Of a stretch of 64,000 nt of DNA, positions 61,367 through 64,000 are shown one piece after another. The stretch lies in contig WGMS01000007.1 in assembly GCA_016124935.1 (NCBI GenBank), positions 178,472 to 242,471 on the forward strand. The letters are read 5' to 3'. A model generated the notes under the pieces. It saw only the letters and a list, made by a program, of their open reading frames with translations, made no database searches and was not told the origin of the DNA. The position numbers were made by a program, and so were the translations under genes. Within the stretch, counting starts at the first letter, position 1; each line of letters opens with the position of its first letter. The stretch comes from a bacterium (GTDB lineage: Bacteria > Cyanobacteriota > Vampirovibrionia > Obscuribacterales > Obscuribacteraceae).

Positions 61367-62472
61367 GCTTCTGTCTGCCGCCGTTGGATTGGTGTTAGCA
61401 GTTGCTCCATGCGCGCTTCATTCTCACGAGATGTATCTTTGATGAATCTCGCATAGTGCTTGAAGGTCGTTTGCAAAGTTGAGTGTCCGAGTACGTTAGC
61501 AAGCCATCCAGGTGCTACGCCGCTTTGTAGGCACAGTGAAGCGAATGTATGTCTCAATTGATACGATGGGCGATGACGTAAACCGGCTTTTCGCAACGCA
61601 CTCCGCCAAACGTGATCTAAGTGTTTGTCGATTGGCTGGCCATTCTTGGTCGTGTATACATAGCCATCGAGATTTGCTGTACCTCTGCCTTTCAGTTGTT
61701 CCAGCGCAGTCCTCACAATAGAAAGCATTGGAATAATTCGCGAACTCGATGCCGTCTTCGGAAGATCTTCAGAGCCGCGCACGCGACCCTTGTTAATACG
61801 AATTTCGCCGCGATTGAAATCGATGTCCTTCCAGCGTAGGGCGAACAGCTCATTGGGTCTGGCGCCGGTCCATGCAAGACAAGTAAAGAGTGGTCGATAA
61901 TGAGGAACGATTTTGGAAATTGCAAGATCGAGTTCTTCCTTGGTTAGAGGATCTATTTCGGGTTGCTTTTCGGTAAGTGGACGTACTCCGACCGTAGGAT
62001 TTTCAGTGATCAGTTTTCGACGGAGACACACTTTCATGATGTAGCGGAGCAAACCCATAATGTTGTTTGTTTTCACTGCGGAAACACTCTTCGACACTTC
62101 GGCTTGAAAGCGGGCTACATCCTCCTCGGTGATGTCGCTCACTTCCATCTTTCCGAACGCCGGAAGTAAATAGTTCTTTAGTACTTCGCGGTAGCCGCGT
62201 AAGGTGCTGTACTTCAAGCTCGCTCGTTCGGCGAGGTAATCTTCAGCAACTTCTGCGAATGTTTTGCGAGTCTTCGGCTTCGTGAATTCAGCAAGACCAG
62301 ACCAATCATTGGTGGCATTCGCAACTGCGCGATGCTTCAAGATTTCTGCTAGCGCAAGCTCTGCGGCCTTGCGGTCGCGGCCGAAAGACTTGACTCGGCG
62401 CCGGCCATTAACCTTTACCGAGATGTACCAATTGTTACCACGGTTCCAGATACCATCTTTGACGCCTGCCAT
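61363..62472 (-). CDS. site-specific tyrosine recombinase (integrase)
   Basis: 369 residues from the ATG at 62472, which has GGAGGAAAG upstream (the track start is 21 codons earlier). An N-terminal arm-binding region (WYISVKVNGRRRVKSFGRDR) and a core-binding domain (RKTFAEVAEDYLAERASLKY) precede the catalytic domain: Arg in TGARPNELFAL, YQLRHTFAS, LGHSTLQTTFKHYAR with the nucleophile Tyr. The box before RHTF has Tyr in place of the usual His (HxLR), as in some phage integrases. It probably integrates at the 3' end of ssrA. Confidence 0.93.
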   Translation of the reverse strand: MAGVKDGIWNRGNNWYISVKVNGRRRVKSFGRDRKAAELALAEILKHRAVANATNDWSGLAEFTKPKTRKTFAEVAEDYLAERASLKYSTLRGYREVLKNYLLPAFGKMEVSDITEEDVARFQAEVSKSVSAVKTNNIMGLLRYIMKVCLRRKLITENPTVGVRPLTEKQPEIDPLTKEELDLAISKIVPHYRPLFTCLAWTGARPNELFALRWKDIDFNRGEIRINKGRVRGSEDLPKTASSSRIIPMLSIVRTALEQLKGRGTANLDGYVYTTKNGQPIDKHLDHVWRSALRKAGLRHRPSYQLRHTFASLCLQSGVAPGWLANVLGHSTLQTTFKHYARFIKDTSRENEARMEQLLTPIQRRQTEA

Positions 62473-62608
62473 GGATCTTTCCTCCGGCGCGCGATTTGTT
62501 GAGGTACTATATACGGTGCTTGCATGATCGCACATTTAACGAGTATTTGCTAGTTAGAAAATCAGCATCAGGACTTGATGCTAGCTAGTGTGAGGTGTGT
62601 CAATTCCC

Positions 62609-62833
62609 TTAGCGGTAGACAAACTTTCGAGCAATGTTGTCGGGATCAAGTTTGTTGATTGTGCTTGCTTGAATGAACTCGTTCATAGCGTCTGTTGATA
62701 TGAGCACACGACGATTGATTTTGATGAATGTTATCTGACGGGAGTTGATAAGCCGCCACATTGTTTTCAGCGACACGCCGAGATGGTCGGCCGCTGCGGC
62801 TACTGAATGAAGCTTGGGAAGTGTTTCGGACAT
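62609..62833 (-). CDS. excisionase-like helix-turn-helix protein
   Basis: 74 residues. The HTH_17/MerR-type pattern is VAAAADHLGVSLKTMWRLINS, followed by the wing RQITFIKINRRVLIS. AAGGAG sits eight bases before the ATG. It lies upstream of the integrase on the same strand (136-base gap) and is probably the recombination directionality factor. The ORF is clean and complete. Confidence 0.82.
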   Translation of the reverse strand: MSETLPKLHSVAAAADHLGVSLKTMWRLINSRQITFIKINRRVLISTDAMNEFIQASTINKLDPDNIARKFVYR

Positions 62834-62902
62834 GATGATCTCCTTGCCCGCCGGTCAGAAGCCGGGGCGGGAAAATGTCGCTTCTTATTGCGACTTTTAG
62901 AA

Positions 62903-62935
62903 CAAAAAAGATCGCCGGAACAAAATTCGGCGATC
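62903..62935 (-). terminator. intrinsic terminator right of the excisionase gene
   Basis: On the minus strand GATCGCCG, loop of 10, CGGCGATC, then TTTTTTG. It would stop transcription entering the element from the right. Confidence 0.7.
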
Positions 62936-63210
62936 AAGAAGAGAAATAACTGTCAACGTTCGCGCTTGTGTTTGCGCAGTTGTTACTACAATTGTCATCG
63001 ACACTTCGATTTTCTGTCTCTAGGGAAATTACTGATTGCGTTTTCACCCATGCTAGCCTGAGGGCACCACGTGGATTGTTTCTCCTGTACTGAAGATGCA
63101 CGTCTGGTAAATGATCCCGAGTATTTGCAGTGGATTTTGCAAATACGGTCCGTCGATCCTCTACTTAAAAACTTTGCCAGACATGCCATTCGGGCTCTTT
63201 AGAGATTCCC

Positions 63211-63252
63211 TTTATCTTGCCTTACCGAATGGTTGCCACCATCGGTTCGGCT
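63211..63252 (+). repeat. direct repeat A, copy 1
   Basis: Begins tttatcttgccttaccgaat and matches 63568-63611 over about 42 bases with two small insertions. Confidence 0.8.
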
Positions 63253-63441
63253 GCGCTTCGCGGCCACTCAACCTGCTGGTATCGCTTTCGTCCAGAGCCC
63301 GAACATTCGAAAGAAATCGGCTTGACCGTTCTGCTAACGTTCAACTCGCGACGGCGGCTCTTCCTTTTTGATCTGCTGTCCATCGAATCGCCGTCGCCCG
63401 AAATGGGAAGAGCAGAACGAGTCAATGCCCTACCTTCATGT

Positions 63442-63488
63442 CGGTTCTTAAAATGCTTACTCTGGGCGCAATTGCGAATAAGAGGACC
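63442..63488 (+). repeat. direct repeat B, copy 1
   Basis: 47 bases beginning cggttcttaaaatgcttact and ending aataagaggacc; imperfect match to 63516-63562. Confidence 0.8.
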
Positions 63489-63515
63489 GGATTTTCTGGA
63501 TCTCTACGATCAGAG

Positions 63516-63562
63516 CGGTTCTTAAAGTGCTCACTGGGGGCGTATTTCCGGATAAGAGGACC
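63516..63562 (+). repeat. direct repeat B, copy 2
   Basis: 47 bases beginning cggttcttaaagtgctcact; starts 74 bases after copy 1 and is followed 5 bases later by repeat A copy 2. Confidence 0.8.
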
Positions 63563-63567
63563 TACTC

Positions 63568-63611
63568 TTTATCTTGCCTTACCGAATGGTGTGCCACCAT
63601 CGGGTTCGGCT
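63568..63611 (+). repeat. direct repeat A, copy 2
   Basis: Begins tttatcttgccttaccgaat; joined to repeat B copy 2, so A and B together may form one degenerate unit of about 100 bases. Confidence 0.8.
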
Positions 63612-63686
63612 CGCTATTCTCGAAGTGGTGCTTTCGTGCCCGCGGTTCTCAAGCGGCATCGTGCAGAGTGATAGAATTTGACGGTT

Positions 63687-63899
63687 ATGCAACAGGTCTT
63701 ACAAACGCTTACTGACTTTGAGAGAGACGGCTTTGCGCTCTTCAAGGCTGTTGTGCCGGCTCCGCAGATTGAGCAGCTGACTGATAATGTAGAAGAGGCG
63801 CGCACGGAGAAGGCAGCGCCTGGTCTGCGAAATCTGCTGAAACGTTGTGCAGAACTTAGTGTCTGGCGTCAAATTAAATTGCCGGTCGCGACAGTTTAA
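63687..63899 (+). pseudogene. truncated phytanoyl-CoA dioxygenase-like fragment
   Basis: 70 residues from the ATG at 63687. QTLTDFERDGFALFKAVVPA and GLRNLLKRCAEL resemble the N-terminus of PhyH-type Fe(II)/2-oxoglutarate dioxygenases (family length about 250-280). It stops after the first conserved block; the metal ligands (HxD...H) are missing. It is therefore a remnant, unless the rest continues in another frame beyond this window, which I could not see. Confidence 0.5.
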
Positions 63900-64000
63900 A
63901 TTTGCCGCTTGATTACCTGGTGATTTCGGACAGCATAGACAAGAAAGCTGAGCCGATTTGTACATGTCGTTTAGTAGATGTCCAAGCTCCTCTCTGGAGC

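Larger units (their letters stand above)
62936..63686. other. gene-poor region with repeats
   Basis: About 750 bases with no credible gene. ORFs in the track are short and overlap in all frames. The repeats listed next occupy the right half. Base composition and lack of operon structure differ from the rest of the window. Confidence 0.55.
60432..64000. mobile_element. integrated element at the 3' end of ssrA (right end not seen)
   Basis: Immediately downstream of ssrA lie a tyrosine integrase, an excisionase-like HTH protein and two unknown genes, with gene-poor repeat DNA after them. tmRNA genes are classic targets of such elements. I searched by eye for a second copy of the ssrA 3' end and found none in the window, so the right attachment site is beyond 64000 or has decayed. 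Confidence 0.6.

Noticed and set aside
62995-63671. several short overlapping ORFs between the excisionase and the PhyH fragment
   Set aside because: All frames are open by chance around the repeats; no start signals, no family, and the repeat translates into similar peptides twice.
60420-64000. second copy of the ssrA 3' end (attR)
   Set aside because: Searched by eye for the terminal 20 bases; only weak partial matches (for example near 63384) were found.
1-64000. CRISPR arrays, restriction-modification, toxin-antitoxin or other defence modules
   Set aside because: No regular spaced repeats, and no recognisable defence genes; the unknown pair beside the integrase does not match a toxin-antitoxin layout (convergent, not an operon).

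Overview
The window is one continuous stretch of bacterial chromosome with about 55 supported protein genes, two tRNA genes, a tmRNA gene, a cobalamin riboswitch and two further structured-RNA candidates. The organism is Gram-negative in architecture: a TolC-type outer-membrane protein, two lipoprotein solute-binding proteins and many Sec-exported proteins are encoded. Almost all genes are close to bacterial consensus, but many secreted or small proteins belong to no family I recognise. A non-photosynthetic relative of cyanobacteria (Melainabacteria/Vampirovibrionia, for example Obscuribacterales) is my best guess. It rests on general resemblance of SecA and of the gene repertoire and cannot be proved here.

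Region by region. 0-9 kb: rlmN (minus), then secA-tsaB-rimI (plus, overlapping), a BioY-like membrane protein and a YkuE-like phosphoesterase. 8.4-16 kb: two minus-strand genes (unknown and matrixin-type protease), a structured leader with a terminator in front of glmU, an Sm-like small protein, and a minus-strand cell-envelope run (DUF547, amidase, coaX). 16-25.6 kb: a CpdA-like phosphoesterase, tRNA-Ala, a radical SAM/SPASM protein, an isochorismatase-like hydrolase, a TolC protein, a HAD phosphatase, small proteins, HU, a PucR-type regulator and a methyltransferase. 25.8-36.3 kb: a 1250-residue GGDEF protein with a degenerate HD-GYP end, an intergenic small-RNA candidate, and a minus-strand oligopeptide ABC cluster (two binding proteins, two permeases, one small Cys-rich membrane protein, no ATPase). 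36.4-47.8 kb: secreted unknowns, a trypsin-like protease, DUF4127, recJ-apt, birA, an OsmC protein, a GNAT enzyme and a sirtuin. 48-52.6 kb: a B12 riboswitch with a terminator controls nrdA-nrdB (class Ia ribonucleotide reductase). 52.6-59.9 kb: a secreted caspase-Sel1 protein, glpK, a zinc-binding small protein, pcp, tRNA-Leu and prmA.

60 kb to the end: ssrA (tmRNA), whose proteolysis tag reads ADNNVIAFPGAKPALRAA, followed immediately by an integrated element. The element carries a tyrosine recombinase, an excisionase-like HTH protein and two unknown genes, and is followed by about 750 bases of gene-poor DNA with imperfect direct repeats and a truncated PhyH-type dioxygenase. The right end of the element is not in the window.

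The signals I rate highest are the unassigned small-RNA locus at 29.63-29.82 kb, the structured glmU leader, the GGDEF/dead-HD-GYP fusion, the secreted caspase-Sel1 protein, and the ssrA-borne element with its integrase-coupled unknown gene. I did not find a defence system or CRISPR array.
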